Source: Chromobacterium alticapitis (GTDB lineage Bacteria > Pseudomonadota > Gammaproteobacteria > Burkholderiales > Chromobacteriaceae). Taken from it: a DNA stretch of 64,000 nucleotides. The DNA lies in the NCBI RefSeq assembly GCF_002924365.1, contig NZ_PQWB01000042.1, forward strand, positions 42,098 to 106,097, read 5' to 3'. A model generated the notes under the pieces. That model saw only the letters and a list, made by a program, of their open reading frames with translations, searched no databases and was not told the origin of the DNA. A program made the position numbers and the translations under genes. Of the stretch, positions 26,126 through 34,529 are shown piece after piece (positions within the stretch are counted from its first letter, which is position 1; every line of letters begins with the position of its first letter).

Positions 26126-26704
26126 ATGAAGAAACTGACCCGCCTCACCCTGGCCGCCGTAGCCTTCGCCGGATTCAGCGGCGCCGCGCTGGCCAAGCCG
26201 GAAACCTACGTCATCGACGGCACGCACACCTTCCCGCGTTTTTCGTACAGCCATTTCGGCTTTTCCACCCAGCTGAGCCGTTTCGACAAGACCAGCGGCA
26301 GCATCGTGCTGGACAAGGAAGCCAAGACCGGCTCCGTGGACGTGACCATAGACATGAAGTCGGTTGATACCGGCTACCCGGTGTTCAACGGCCATATCCA
26401 GGGCGCGGACTTCTTCGATACCGCCAAATATCCGACCGCCACCTTCAAGTCCACCAAGGTGCTGTTCGACGGCGACAAGCCGACCGCGGTGGAAGGCAAT
26501 CTGACCATCAAGGGCGTGACCAAGCCGGTGACGTTGACGCTGTCCAGCTTCCAGCAGCAGCCGCACCCGATGCTGAAGAAGGACGCCATCGGCGCCAACG
26601 CCAGCACCGTGGTCAAGCGCAGCGAGTTCAACGCCGGCAAGTACGCGCCCTACGTGGGCGACGAGGTGACGATCAGCCTCGCCGTGGAAGCCATCCACGA
26701 GTAA
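26126..26704 (+). CDS. YceI family periplasmic protein (second copy)
   Basis: A 192-residue precursor with a signal peptide ending near GAALA. The mature part is closer to classical YceI: YVIDGTHTFPRFSYSHFGFS, VDVTIDMKSVDTGYPVFNGH and VEGNLTIKGVTKPVTLTL. It is a periplasmic lipid/isoprenoid-binding barrel by family knowledge, and the last gene of the operon, followed by a strong terminator. Confidence 0.93.
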   Translation: MKKLTRLTLAAVAFAGFSGAALAKPETYVIDGTHTFPRFSYSHFGFSTQLSRFDKTSGSIVLDKEAKTGSVDVTIDMKSVDTGYPVFNGHIQGADFFDTAKYPTATFKSTKVLFDGDKPTAVEGNLTIKGVTKPVTLTLSSFQQQPHPMLKKDAIGANASTVVKRSEFNAGKYAPYVGDEVTISLAVEAIHE

Positions 26705-26724
26705 GCGCATTGCTTGCGAAGACC

Positions 26725-26762
26725 AAAACAGCCGCGCTCCGAAAGGGCCGCGGCTGTTTTTT
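26725..26762 (+). terminator. Terminator of the cytochrome b561-YceI operon
   Basis: A 12-bp stem AAAACAGCCGCG/CGCGGCTGTTTT with a 12-base loop, ending in six T residues in total. Confidence 0.93.
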
Positions 26763-26766
26763 CAGC

Positions 26767-27020
26767 CTATGGTCCCGAACCCCTCCACCACTGCCGCGCG
26801 TCCATGGCGGCGAGAAGGGCGAAAACCAGCAGGAAGATGGGTAGTTCCTCGCGCATGGCATAGCCGGCGCGGACGCCGAACCATAGATTGACGGCGGGGC
26901 GGCGAGCCACAGTGGGATGAATGCCAGCGCGCCGACAGCGGGTTGGCCGCTCAGATGGCCGGCGCCCAGGCAGGCCGCCAGCCAAGTGAACCCACCCAGC
27001 ATCACCAGTGCGGTATGCAT
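26767..27020 (-). pseudogene. Small membrane protein gene with a frameshift
   Basis: Starts ATG at 27020 behind AGGAAAGAG and reads MHTALVMLGGFTWLAACLGA then AFIPLWLAA. The open frame then leaves the family pattern, which resumes one frame over as PAVNLWFGVRAGYAMREELP and a second hydrophobic helix, ending WWRGSGP at 26767. One base appears to be missing at about 26900-26910. The intact product would be a protein of about 85 residues with two or three membrane helices, of a conserved type often found behind NTF2-like genes. The upstream gene is broken in the same manner. A sequencing error is possible. Confidence 0.65.
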
Positions 27021-27043
27021 GTCTCTTTCCTTTTCCGGACTGC

Positions 27044-27360
27044 TCAGGTCTGTCCGATATCCAGCCCCGCAATGCGCCCGTCCGCGTCCAGCGCGAAGCG
27101 GAAATAGGCTTTGAAATCTCTCCAGCGCTCGGTATGGAAAACCCGGACACTTCCAGCCCATCCGGGCTGACGCTAGGGATGGAGGCGAAGCGCTCATGAC
27201 CCAGCGCCGCGCGGCTGAACGCCGCCAGGTCGCGCGGAGCGCCGTCGTCGAACAGGCGGGCCTGTGGCGAGAGTGGCGTGCTCCAGGCGGCTAAATTCCC
27301 AGCCTGTAGCGCGGAGATGGCGTAGCGGACGGCATTTTGCGGTAGGTGATGCAAATCCAT
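27044..27360 (-). pseudogene. NTF2-like (SnoaL-type) protein gene with a frameshift
   Basis: The first ~73 residues read as a normal NTF2-like protein (AVRYAISALQAGNLAAWSTP, ARLFDDGAPRDLAAFSRAAL). The frame then shifts at about 27137-27143. The family pattern continues in another frame as FHTERWRDFKAYFRFALDAD and ends GRIAGLDIGQT followed by TGA at 27044-27046. One missing base explains the break. The gene would otherwise encode a protein of about 105 residues, 23 bases ahead of the also-frameshifted membrane protein gene. Confidence 0.65.
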
Positions 27361-27614
27361 GTTTCGGCTCCTCTTGCCCTTGGCTCATCCATGGCGGGCC
27401 ATCCGCCTGAGATGATGCTTTATGGTCAAAGTAGCGCGTATTGGATTTTGGATAATCCATGTCATCCATGGATTCACTAATGGACCCACTGGTCGAGAAA
27501 TATGAACAATCGACTTGATAAGTGCGAATGTATTTTTAAATTTTCAATAATTAACCATTTTGCAATTCATCTTGCCCAATTTATCCGGTTTCCATTCTGG
27601 TTCGAGGATTCCGA

Positions 27615-29192
27615 ATGAAAATCAGGAAGGTTTTGTTAGGCGCGGCGCTGGCCTGGACCGCGGCGGCCGTCGCCGCCCCGCCGGAGGCGCTGCGGCTCTC
27701 CACTTGGAACGCCATGCTGCTGCCGCAGGCCTTGTATCCCAACTATGGCCAAATGCGCCGCGTTGAACTGATGGCAGCCTCCCGCATCGCCCAGGATCAG
27801 GACGTGATGGTGTTCCAGGAGCTGCAGGACAATGCGGCGTCTGAGCGCTTGCTGTCCCTGCTCAAGCCGCGCTTTCCGTATCAGACGCCGGTGATAGGCC
27901 GGACCCGGCAAGGCTGGGATGGCAGCGAGGGCTGGAACGCGCTGAAGCCGGAGGACGGCGGCGTGGCCATTGTCAGCCGCTGGCCCATCGCGGAAAAGCG
28001 GCAATACCTGTTCCAAACGCCTGGCTGCAGCTGGGATGGGCAAGCGCTGAAAGGTTTCGCCTATGCGAAAATCAATGCCGACGGGCGGATTTTCCATGTC
28101 ATAGGCACGCATCTGCAGTCCGAAGACAGCGGCTGCGCCAACCATGGCGACATCGCCGTTCGCCAGGCCCAGTTGCGCGAGATGGCGAACTGGATACAAG
28201 CCCGGCACTTGCCGCCGGAAGAGACGGTGATCGTCGCCGGCGACATGAATACGGACCGCAATAAGAGCGCCGAGTACCGCGCCTTGCTGGACATCCTGAA
28301 TGCCGACGAGCCGCGCTATGCCGGCATGCCGTACAGCTTCGACACCGCCGGCAACGGCATCGCGCTGGAGCGCTACGGCGCGCGCACGGGCGACGCGCCG
28401 GAGTACCTGGATTACATCCTGCTGCTGAAGGGGCATCGCCAGCTGGCGGCATGGCACAACCAGGCGCTGGACGCGGCCTCGCCGCAGTGGACCGTCCAAT
28501 CCGCCGTGGCGAAGCAAACCTTCGCCTACGCTGATTTCAGCGACCATTACCCGGTGCAGGCTTTCGCCTGGGCGGACGCCTCGGTCCCGCGGCGCTCGCT
28601 GACGGCCCAGCCAGGCAGCTATCGCGGCGTCACCCTGCAGAATCTGGCCAATGGCCGTTACGCGCGGGCCGCGGATGCCAACGATGGCTGGTTGAAGACG
28701 GATGCGGCGGTGCCTGGCGCGAGCTCGCGATTCAATCTGTCCAATAATTTTTCGATGCGCGACAACGGCTGCATACGTTCCGGCGAGTATGTCAGGCTGG
28801 AGCGGGCAGACCGGCCCGGCTGGTTCTGGACCTGGTGGGGCGCTCCGGGCGCCAACCAGTACGCCTATTACACCGCGCAGGGGCCTTTGAACCGCTCCGC
28901 GGAGTTGCGGCTGGTCAATTACAGCCGGCCGGATGGCTGTCTGCAGGACGGCGACGTGGTGTCGTTCAAGGACTGGGCGCGCGCGGCGGATTATTATCTG
29001 ACCGCCTGGCCCAGCGGCGGCCATGCCGACCAGCTCTATCTGTGGCAGGCGGCGGCCGGAGCAGGCGAGCGTTTCCGGGTGAGCCTGAGCGAGCCGCCGC
29101 GCTATCTGGACTGGTCCGCGGGCTTGCTTGATGCCAAGCGGCGCGAAAGCCGCAGGGCGTCGCCTGGTAAGTTGTCCGGCCGCGGCGTTTGA
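27615..29192 (+). CDS. Secreted sphingomyelinase C-like phosphodiesterase with extra C-terminal domain
   Basis: A 525-residue exported enzyme with a signal peptide of about 20 residues. Residues 25-320 form a DNase I-like endonuclease/exonuclease/phosphatase domain. Expected catalytic residues are present: Asn32 (TWNAM), Glu69 (FQELQD), His166 (GTHLQS), Asp210/Asn212 (AGDMNTD) and His311 (SDHYPV). The overall pattern is that of neutral sphingomyelinase/beta-hemolysin, which hydrolyses host membrane sphingomyelin. About 200 more residues follow, rich in Trp and Tyr (WFWTWWG, YYLTAWPSGGHADQLYLWQ), suggesting a beta-trefoil-like binding module. It is convergent with the lodB gene. Substrate assignment is by family only. 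Confidence 0.85.
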   Translation: MKIRKVLLGAALAWTAAAVAAPPEALRLSTWNAMLLPQALYPNYGQMRRVELMAASRIAQDQDVMVFQELQDNAASERLLSLLKPRFPYQTPVIGRTRQGWDGSEGWNALKPEDGGVAIVSRWPIAEKRQYLFQTPGCSWDGQALKGFAYAKINADGRIFHVIGTHLQSEDSGCANHGDIAVRQAQLREMANWIQARHLPPEETVIVAGDMNTDRNKSAEYRALLDILNADEPRYAGMPYSFDTAGNGIALERYGARTGDAPEYLDYILLLKGHRQLAAWHNQALDAASPQWTVQSAVAKQTFAYADFSDHYPVQAFAWADASVPRRSLTAQPGSYRGVTLQNLANGRYARAADANDGWLKTDAAVPGASSRFNLSNNFSMRDNGCIRSGEYVRLERADRPGWFWTWWGAPGANQYAYYTAQGPLNRSAELRLVNYSRPDGCLQDGDVVSFKDWARAADYYLTAWPSGGHADQLYLWQAAAGAGERFRVSLSEPPRYLDWSAGLLDAKRRESRRASPGKLSGRGV

Positions 29193-29209
29193 ATCCGCGT
29201 CAGCAGGTC

Positions 29210-30298
29210 CTAGCCGGAGGCTGGCGGCAGCGCCCCGCGCCGCCGCCAGAACGGCTGATCGCGCCAACGCGTTTCCAGCAGATAATGTTGCCGCCTTTCC
29301 GCCAGGTAACGCGAGAAGCTGTCGTTGGCGCGCCGCGCGTAGCTGCGCGCGAGGCTAGCGTCTCCATCCAGCATGCCGGCGATGGCCGGCGCGGCGGCCA
29401 GCGCGTCGCTGAGCGCGCCGCTGATGCCGGACGAGGTCAGAGGGTCCAGCCCCATCAGCGCGTCGCCGACGCAGAGCCAGCCCGGTCCGGCCGCGCGGGA
29501 GGCACAGCCGCTGTGCGCGGCGAAGGCGTGGATCGCCTCTATCCCTTGCGGCGGCGGCAGCCGTTCCGCCAGCAGCCGTGTCCCGCGCCAAGCGGAGAGG
29601 AAGGCGTCGGGCTGCTCCAGCCGCAAATCGCGGGCCAGGTCATGGTCCGTCATCAGCGCCACCAGCGCCCGGCCATCCGGCAGCGCCGCGGCGTACCACC
29701 AGCCATAGGGACAGGACTCGACCAACGAATAGCCGCTCAATTCGCCAGTCGCATCCACGTGACAGGCCAGCGCCTGCAACCGGTCCAGCCTATGGCGCGC
29801 CACGCCCAGCCGGGAGGCCAGCGGCGAGCGCCTCCCCCCGGCGTCCACCACTACCCGCGCGAACGTTTCGCCCAGGCCGCGCACCTGCAGCCGCCAGCCT
29901 CCATCCGCCGGGGCGATGCCGTCCAGGCCGGACTGGCCGAGAAAGGCCACGCCGCTCGCCATCGTTTCCTGTTGCAGCATGCGGTCGAAAGCGGCGCGAT
30001 CCAGATGCCAGCCGTGGCCGCGGCCGCGAAACAGGAAGTGGTCCAGCTGCGGGGTTTCCGCGCCCCACAGGGCGAGATTGCCGTGATAGGGACGGTGGCG
30101 GGCCAGATCATGCTGGATGCCCAGGCGTTCCAGCAGGCCGGCCACATCCGGCGTGGCCGACTCGCCGATGCGGAAGGGCTGCGCCAGCGGGCGGTCCACC
30201 AGCAGCGTGTCCACCCCCAGCTTTTGCAAGGCGAGGGCGACGGCGCAACCGGCTGGACCGGCGCCGGCGACCAGTGCGTCGTAGTGTTTAGCGCTCAT
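29210..30298 (-). CDS. lodB: LodB-like FAD-dependent maturation oxygenase
   Basis: A 362-residue flavoprotein of the geranylgeranyl reductase/tryptophan halogenase-like fold. It has an N-terminal dinucleotide motif (VAGAGPAGCAVALAL), the LodB hallmark GESATPD at 45-51, WHLDRAAFDRMLQQE and a second FAD motif GDALMGLDPLTSSGISGAL. In characterised systems LodB-type proteins are required to build the cysteine tryptophylquinone cofactor in the partner oxidase. It overlaps the end of the lodA-like gene by 11 bases, so the pair is co-translated. The partner identity supports the call. Confidence 0.88.
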   Translation of the reverse strand: MSAKHYDALVAGAGPAGCAVALALQKLGVDTLLVDRPLAQPFRIGESATPDVAGLLERLGIQHDLARHRPYHGNLALWGAETPQLDHFLFRGRGHGWHLDRAAFDRMLQQETMASGVAFLGQSGLDGIAPADGGWRLQVRGLGETFARVVVDAGGRRSPLASRLGVARHRLDRLQALACHVDATGELSGYSLVESCPYGWWYAAALPDGRALVALMTDHDLARDLRLEQPDAFLSAWRGTRLLAERLPPPQGIEAIHAFAAHSGCASRAAGPGWLCVGDALMGLDPLTSSGISGALSDALAAAPAIAGMLDGDASLARSYARRANDSFSRYLAERRQHYLLETRWRDQPFWRRRGALPPASG

Positions 30299-32099
30299 TG
30301 TTTCGAGCGGCGCCCGTCGGGTCGAAAGGACGCGGCAGCGCGCGTTCCACTTCGACGAAGCGCCGTTCGCCTTCCACCTGCTTTTCCATGATGAAGCCCA
30401 GGCCGGACCAGAATTTCACCATCTCGATGTCCTCGGCGAAGCGGATGTAGCTATTGGACATCTGGTCGTAGTCCGTGCCTATCCATGGCACCTGTTTGCC
30501 GGTTTCCTGATCCGGAGACGGCGGCGGAGAGGCTTGCAGGGCGCGCGGCTGCGGCTTCGGCTCCAGATAAACGTACTCCGGCCGTTGCGCGGGCCACCAC
30601 CACAAGGTGCGGCCGTCCAGCGGCTGGGAAGAGCATTCGTTGAAGTCCGCCTGCCACGGAATGGCCATGTAGCGGGTGACGTCGCCGGGCTCCATGCCGC
30701 GCTTGAGGTTGAAGTCCAGGCTCAGCGGGCCTTGCGGAACGAAATGGTTGCGGATGCGGAACGGTTCGCGGTAAATGGCCGGATTGCGCGAAATCCAGGT
30801 CATCTCTATGCCGGGCGAGAACGGGCCGCCCACACAGTTGTCCAGCGCCGCGCGCGTCAGGTCCGCGGCGGTTTCGGCGGTCGGCGGCTGGTTGACGAAA
30901 CTGCCGGCCACCCATTGCTGCAGCATGAAGTACTGAGTGTCGGTCAGGCGCATGTATTTGCTGGTGGCTGTGCTGGGCACCAGGCAGTTGTCGCCGGCGA
31001 GGTAGGGCATCATCGTCGCGCCGCCGGCGTTCAGGATGTCGTTTTCCTGATAGGGCGGGCGGATGAAGTCCAGAATGTACTGGCGGAAGCCGCGGAATTC
31101 CTCGGCGCCCAGCCCGTCGGCGCCGGTGGCGCCCAGCATGCCGAAGTCGAACTGGTGCGGCTTGGGCGGAACGGCCGCTACCCACGGCATATAGGTGGCG
31201 CGTTCCAGCAAGGGTCTGATCTCGGCCTGGAAGTTGGGCAGGAAGCCGTTCTTGCCGGATTTCCAAAAGCCGTTTTCGTAAATCTCAGGATAATGGCCGC
31301 TGCGCACCATGGCGTCGAAGATGGTGTCGTACAGGGTCACCAGATTGGGGACTTCCGGCGCGTATTTGGGCGGCGCCACCAGCACGTGGGCGGGCTGGGC
31401 CTCTATCACCGTGCCGTCGGCCAGTTCGATGCGGGCGCTGACCGGGCCGTCCGAGGTATCGTCCCACCAGCCGTCGTTGTTGGCATAGTCCGTGATTGTG
31501 GCGTCGGGATCGGCGGAGCCGGCGATGCCGTAGCCGCCCAGCACCAGCAGCCGTCCGTCCTGGTCGGTGCGCAACTCGCCCAGGGTGTCTATCGAGTCCT
31601 TCATCGGGTACAGCGGGCTGGGCGGAAAGTGCGCGCCCTCATAGCCGGCCGGCACGGTGGTTTTGCTGAACTGCTCTCCCCGCTGGCTGCTGCCGGCAAT
31701 GCTGCGCGGACCGGCGTCTATCAGCAGGGTATGGCGGTCTTCCACCTGCGGATTGCGCATGGGATGGTTCGAGGCATAGCCGTCTTCTCCCTCGGCCGGC
31801 ACGAAGGTGTACCAGCTGGGCTTCTTGTTGGCCAGGTGCACGGTCCAGCGGATGGATTTGACGCCGGCGCTGGACAGCGTCAGCGGCTCGCTCTTGCCGT
31901 CTTCCACCTTATATACCTGGAAGCGCGCGGCCTGGCGGCACAGCCTGCCTTGTTCGTCGCGGAAGTCCCGCTGGTTGAACGGCTGGCCATCCGGCATGAT
32001 GGGCAGACCGCAATAGCGGTCCGGCTCGATGTAGAACTTGTCCGGTGCGTTGCCTACGCGGGCGACGCCGATGGCGGGGTAGATCCGGTACTCGGTCAT
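30288..32099 (-). CDS. lodA: LodA-like cysteine tryptophylquinone (CTQ) amino-acid oxidase
   Basis: A 603-residue protein of the LodA/GoxA family, enzymes that oxidise amino acids to aldehyde or keto products with release of ammonia and hydrogen peroxide. Family features include YPAIGVARVGNAP at the start, KYMRLTDTQYFMLQQWVAG, NCVGGPFSPGIEMTWISRNP and IPWQADFNECSSQP. The likely quinone cofactor comes from Cys422 (NCVGG) crosslinked to Trp482 (PWQADF), 60 residues apart compared with 65 for C516/W581 of LodA. It is about 120 residues shorter than LodA. It has no signal peptide. GGGAG precedes the ATG. The substrate is unknown, since family members use lysine, glycine or others. Confidence 0.88.
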   Translation of the reverse strand: MTEYRIYPAIGVARVGNAPDKFYIEPDRYCGLPIMPDGQPFNQRDFRDEQGRLCRQAARFQVYKVEDGKSEPLTLSSAGVKSIRWTVHLANKKPSWYTFVPAEGEDGYASNHPMRNPQVEDRHTLLIDAGPRSIAGSSQRGEQFSKTTVPAGYEGAHFPPSPLYPMKDSIDTLGELRTDQDGRLLVLGGYGIAGSADPDATITDYANNDGWWDDTSDGPVSARIELADGTVIEAQPAHVLVAPPKYAPEVPNLVTLYDTIFDAMVRSGHYPEIYENGFWKSGKNGFLPNFQAEIRPLLERATYMPWVAAVPPKPHQFDFGMLGATGADGLGAEEFRGFRQYILDFIRPPYQENDILNAGGATMMPYLAGDNCLVPSTATSKYMRLTDTQYFMLQQWVAGSFVNQPPTAETAADLTRAALDNCVGGPFSPGIEMTWISRNPAIYREPFRIRNHFVPQGPLSLDFNLKRGMEPGDVTRYMAIPWQADFNECSSQPLDGRTLWWWPAQRPEYVYLEPKPQPRALQASPPPSPDQETGKQVPWIGTDYDQMSNSYIRFAEDIEMVKFWSGLGFIMEKQVEGERRFVEVERALPRPFDPTGAARNNER

Positions 32100-32111
32100 G
32101 GTGTCTCCCTA

Positions 32112-33392
32112 TTATGCGTGGTGGGTTTGCGCGGCGGCGATCAGCTGCTTGACGTTGGCGCTTACGTTACTCAGCGCGTGCTGCAGCTCATGGCGCTCGG
32201 CCGGATCGGCCACTTCTTGCCCCACCACGCCCAGCGCTTTTTGCAGCCGCTTGGCGAAGTCCTGCAGATTGCTGCCGGGCTGGTACAGGTAGGTGGGGGC
32301 TCCATTGGGGCCGACGCTGCTGTCGGTGTCCGCGTGCAGCGGGGTGTTCATCAGTTGCCGCGCCAGATTGGGCATGGCCTGGTGCATCAGCGGCAGCGCC
32401 AGCGTGAAGAAGGTATCGTTGGCATTGCCGGCGCGGGAGGCGAAGCTGTGTTCCATCGCGTCCAGCATCAGGCTGTAGGCGATGTCGAACAGTTCTACCA
32501 GCTCGATGGCCACCGGATTGGTGAAGTCGCTGCGTTTGGGGTTGGAGACGATGGGATAGCTGTCGGGGAAGCTGTCCTTGTCCAGCGACACGGTGCGGAA
32601 TTTCTTGAAGTGAGACATCTCGTACGGCGAGCCTATGATGGGGCCGTAAGTGCCGTCTGTGCGCTCGCCGTAGGTGTTGTAGGTGGCCCAGGGCTGGATG
32701 GGGATCATCGATTGCGCTTCCGGCACGCTGCCCTCGCCCTGTTGCACGATCTGTTGCACGCCAAGCTTGGCGCTGGCAAGGTCTGTCACCTGAATGGGGG
32801 TGCCGCCGAACTTGCCGAGATAGATGTCTGTGCGCTGACAGGCGTCCGGATTCTGCTCGAACAGCGGCTGCGCGCCTTTATAGGCCTCCAAACCGTCTTC
32901 CAGCGCATCGTACAGTTGGGCGATGTAGCTGTAGTTGTCGCCGCGCGCCGGCGCATGGGGCGGCGCCGGCGTTTCGATCGCGGTGAAGGTGTCGTTGAAT
33001 ACTTCCAGCGAGGCGCGGCACAAGCCGATGAACGGCGTAGTGCTGGTGTTGGCGTGCGGCAGATAACAGGGGTAGGTCGGCGCGCTGGCCCCGGTCATCT
33101 TGGGGCGGCCGCCTATGGCCACCAGCAGGTTGGCTGCCTGGTTGATGTGGAACATTTCCTCCATCATCACGCTGCGCAGCAGCTGGTAGGCCTTGGTGTT
33201 CGGATCGCTGATCGAGTACAGCGCGGTCAGGTAGGGCGGGATGGTGGTCATTTCCACCATGATGGCCAGTTGGGCCAGGTCTTGCAGGGGCTTGCGGCTG
33301 TCGCCTACGGCTTTGTCTTCGGCGCTGGGCTGGCCTAAGACGCGGTCGAACAGCATGCCGAACGGTTTCTTGGAAGCGGCCTGGGTAGTCAT
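32112..33392 (-). CDS. Ferritin-like domain protein (VioB N-terminal type)
   Basis: A 426-residue protein whose first half is the ferritin-like fold found in iminophenylpyruvate dimer synthases such as VioB/RebD. Glu47 (VEMTTIPPYLTALYS) and the ExxH pair Glu79/His82 (MMEEMFHINQAANLL) are likely metal ligands. AIELVELFDIAYSLMLDAMEHSF (in two parts, AIELVELFDIAYS and LMLDAMEHSF) could supply the others. It is about 570 residues shorter than VioB and lacks the rest of that enzyme. It lies 12 bases upstream of lodA on the same strand with a GGAG site. It may process the imine made by the oxidase, or protect against its peroxide; both are inference. Confidence 0.82.
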   Translation of the reverse strand: MTTQAASKKPFGMLFDRVLGQPSAEDKAVGDSRKPLQDLAQLAIMVEMTTIPPYLTALYSISDPNTKAYQLLRSVMMEEMFHINQAANLLVAIGGRPKMTGASAPTYPCYLPHANTSTTPFIGLCRASLEVFNDTFTAIETPAPPHAPARGDNYSYIAQLYDALEDGLEAYKGAQPLFEQNPDACQRTDIYLGKFGGTPIQVTDLASAKLGVQQIVQQGEGSVPEAQSMIPIQPWATYNTYGERTDGTYGPIIGSPYEMSHFKKFRTVSLDKDSFPDSYPIVSNPKRSDFTNPVAIELVELFDIAYSLMLDAMEHSFASRAGNANDTFFTLALPLMHQAMPNLARQLMNTPLHADTDSSVGPNGAPTYLYQPGSNLQDFAKRLQKALGVVGQEVADPAERHELQHALSNVSANVKQLIAAAQTHHA

Positions 33393-33450
33393 GTTTTCTC
33401 CGCGTGTCGTGAGGAACGCGCCGCGCGGGGCGGCGCGCGCAGTGCCGCGA

Positions 33451-34290
33451 TCAGCGCTTGATCAGCGTGGCGACGGAAATGTGCGGCCAGACGATGCCGT
33501 CGAATACCAGCAGCACGGTCTGCGTGTATTGAAGCTGCAGGAACTGGCTGCCGTCCGGGCGCTGCACGGTTTCTATCCAGAAGATCGAGTCCATCTCGAC
33601 GGCGTTGGCGTTGACCACGATGAAGGGGATGTTGACGACGGCGCCGACATTCTTGGTGCTGACCGGCAGGTTGATGGTGCTGACGATTTTCAGGCCTGTG
33701 TCGATTTCGCGATTCAGCACGTCCACCAGGGCCTGGTTCGGGTTCTGCATGTCGAAGCCGGGCGGAAACTTGCCGTTCAGGTACGGGTCGGTGTAGCCCA
33801 GCGGCAGCGGCGGATGGCCAGGCAGCGGGGTGGGCAAGGTGCTGACGGGAGCGATGACGGGGGCGCGAGCCTCACAGGAGGACTGGCCCTGCGCCAGCAG
33901 CGAGTCGCCGTGCGGGATGGTGGACTGGCGCACGATGGTGGACGGCGCGTCCGGATCGCTGGTGGGCGGCACGTGCAGCCACAGGCCGGGTTCGGTGTGG
34001 ATGCCTTCGTCGGTGGCGGCGTCGTTGACCTGCTGCAGATAGGTCAGGCCGTAGAGGAGGATGTCGTCCTGCTTGGAGCCGCGGTTGGGAATCGGCCCGC
34101 CTATGGGCGAGAAGGACAGGGTTTCCCGGGTGGCGTTGACGATCAAACGGAAGATTTGCTTATTCTGGAAGTCCGGCACGGCGATCATATTGTAGCCGTG
34201 TCCCACCCAGGTGCCGGGCAGTTCGGCGAGCGGGCCCAGATTGTTCTCTACTTGCTTGATGGGCGCGGCGGCGCGTTGCAGCAGGTTCAT
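33451..34290 (-). CDS. Lipocalin/FABP-like beta-barrel protein
   Basis: A 279-residue protein. Its N-terminus (LGPLAELPGTWVGHGYNMIAVPD) matches the first strand of nitrobindin/lipocalin-like heme- or fatty-acid-binding barrels, and later strands are rich in alternating hydrophobics (TIRQS-like stretches, FLQLQYTQTVLLVFDGIVWPHISVA in two parts). No histidine ligand can be assigned confidently. The ATG at 34290 is preceded by a GGGAGAG tract; a start at 34353 would add 21 residues. It is first in the four-gene lodAB operon, 58 bases ahead of the ferritin-like gene, and may carry the hydrophobic substrate or product. Confidence 0.65.
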   Translation of the reverse strand: MNLLQRAAAPIKQVENNLGPLAELPGTWVGHGYNMIAVPDFQNKQIFRLIVNATRETLSFSPIGGPIPNRGSKQDDILLYGLTYLQQVNDAATDEGIHTEPGLWLHVPPTSDPDAPSTIVRQSTIPHGDSLLAQGQSSCEARAPVIAPVSTLPTPLPGHPPLPLGYTDPYLNGKFPPGFDMQNPNQALVDVLNREIDTGLKIVSTINLPVSTKNVGAVVNIPFIVVNANAVEMDSIFWIETVQRPDGSQFLQLQYTQTVLLVFDGIVWPHISVATLIKR

Positions 34291-34529
34291 TTCTCGACTC
34301 TCCCATATAGGCGTTGCGGCCTGTGTTTGCGAGCTGGGGATGATTTTGCGCATGAATCATGCCGAATAGGTGTTATTGCTTATCCATGTTGGCACAATGG
34401 AATAATCGGCATGTGCTGGTTATAGATGGGGGAGGAGGGATGTCAAGACTGCGTCGCGACGCGCCGGAGGGAAGGCGCTAGCTGACCCTGCCGAGCCGAT
34501 GCCGCCGGCTCGACAGGAGAGAGGGAGAC

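Noticed and set aside
30534..33338. A 934-codon open frame on the plus strand
   Set aside because: It lies antisense to the lodA-like and ferritin-like genes, has an Ala/Gly/Val/Arg/His-rich composition without domain pattern, and reflects GC-biased third positions of the real genes.
32112..33392. A violacein (vioABCDE) cluster, suggested by the VioB-like ferritin domain
   Set aside because: The protein is far shorter than VioB, and no VioA, VioD or VioE homologue is nearby. The FAD protein in the same operon is of LodB type, next to a LodA-like oxidase.
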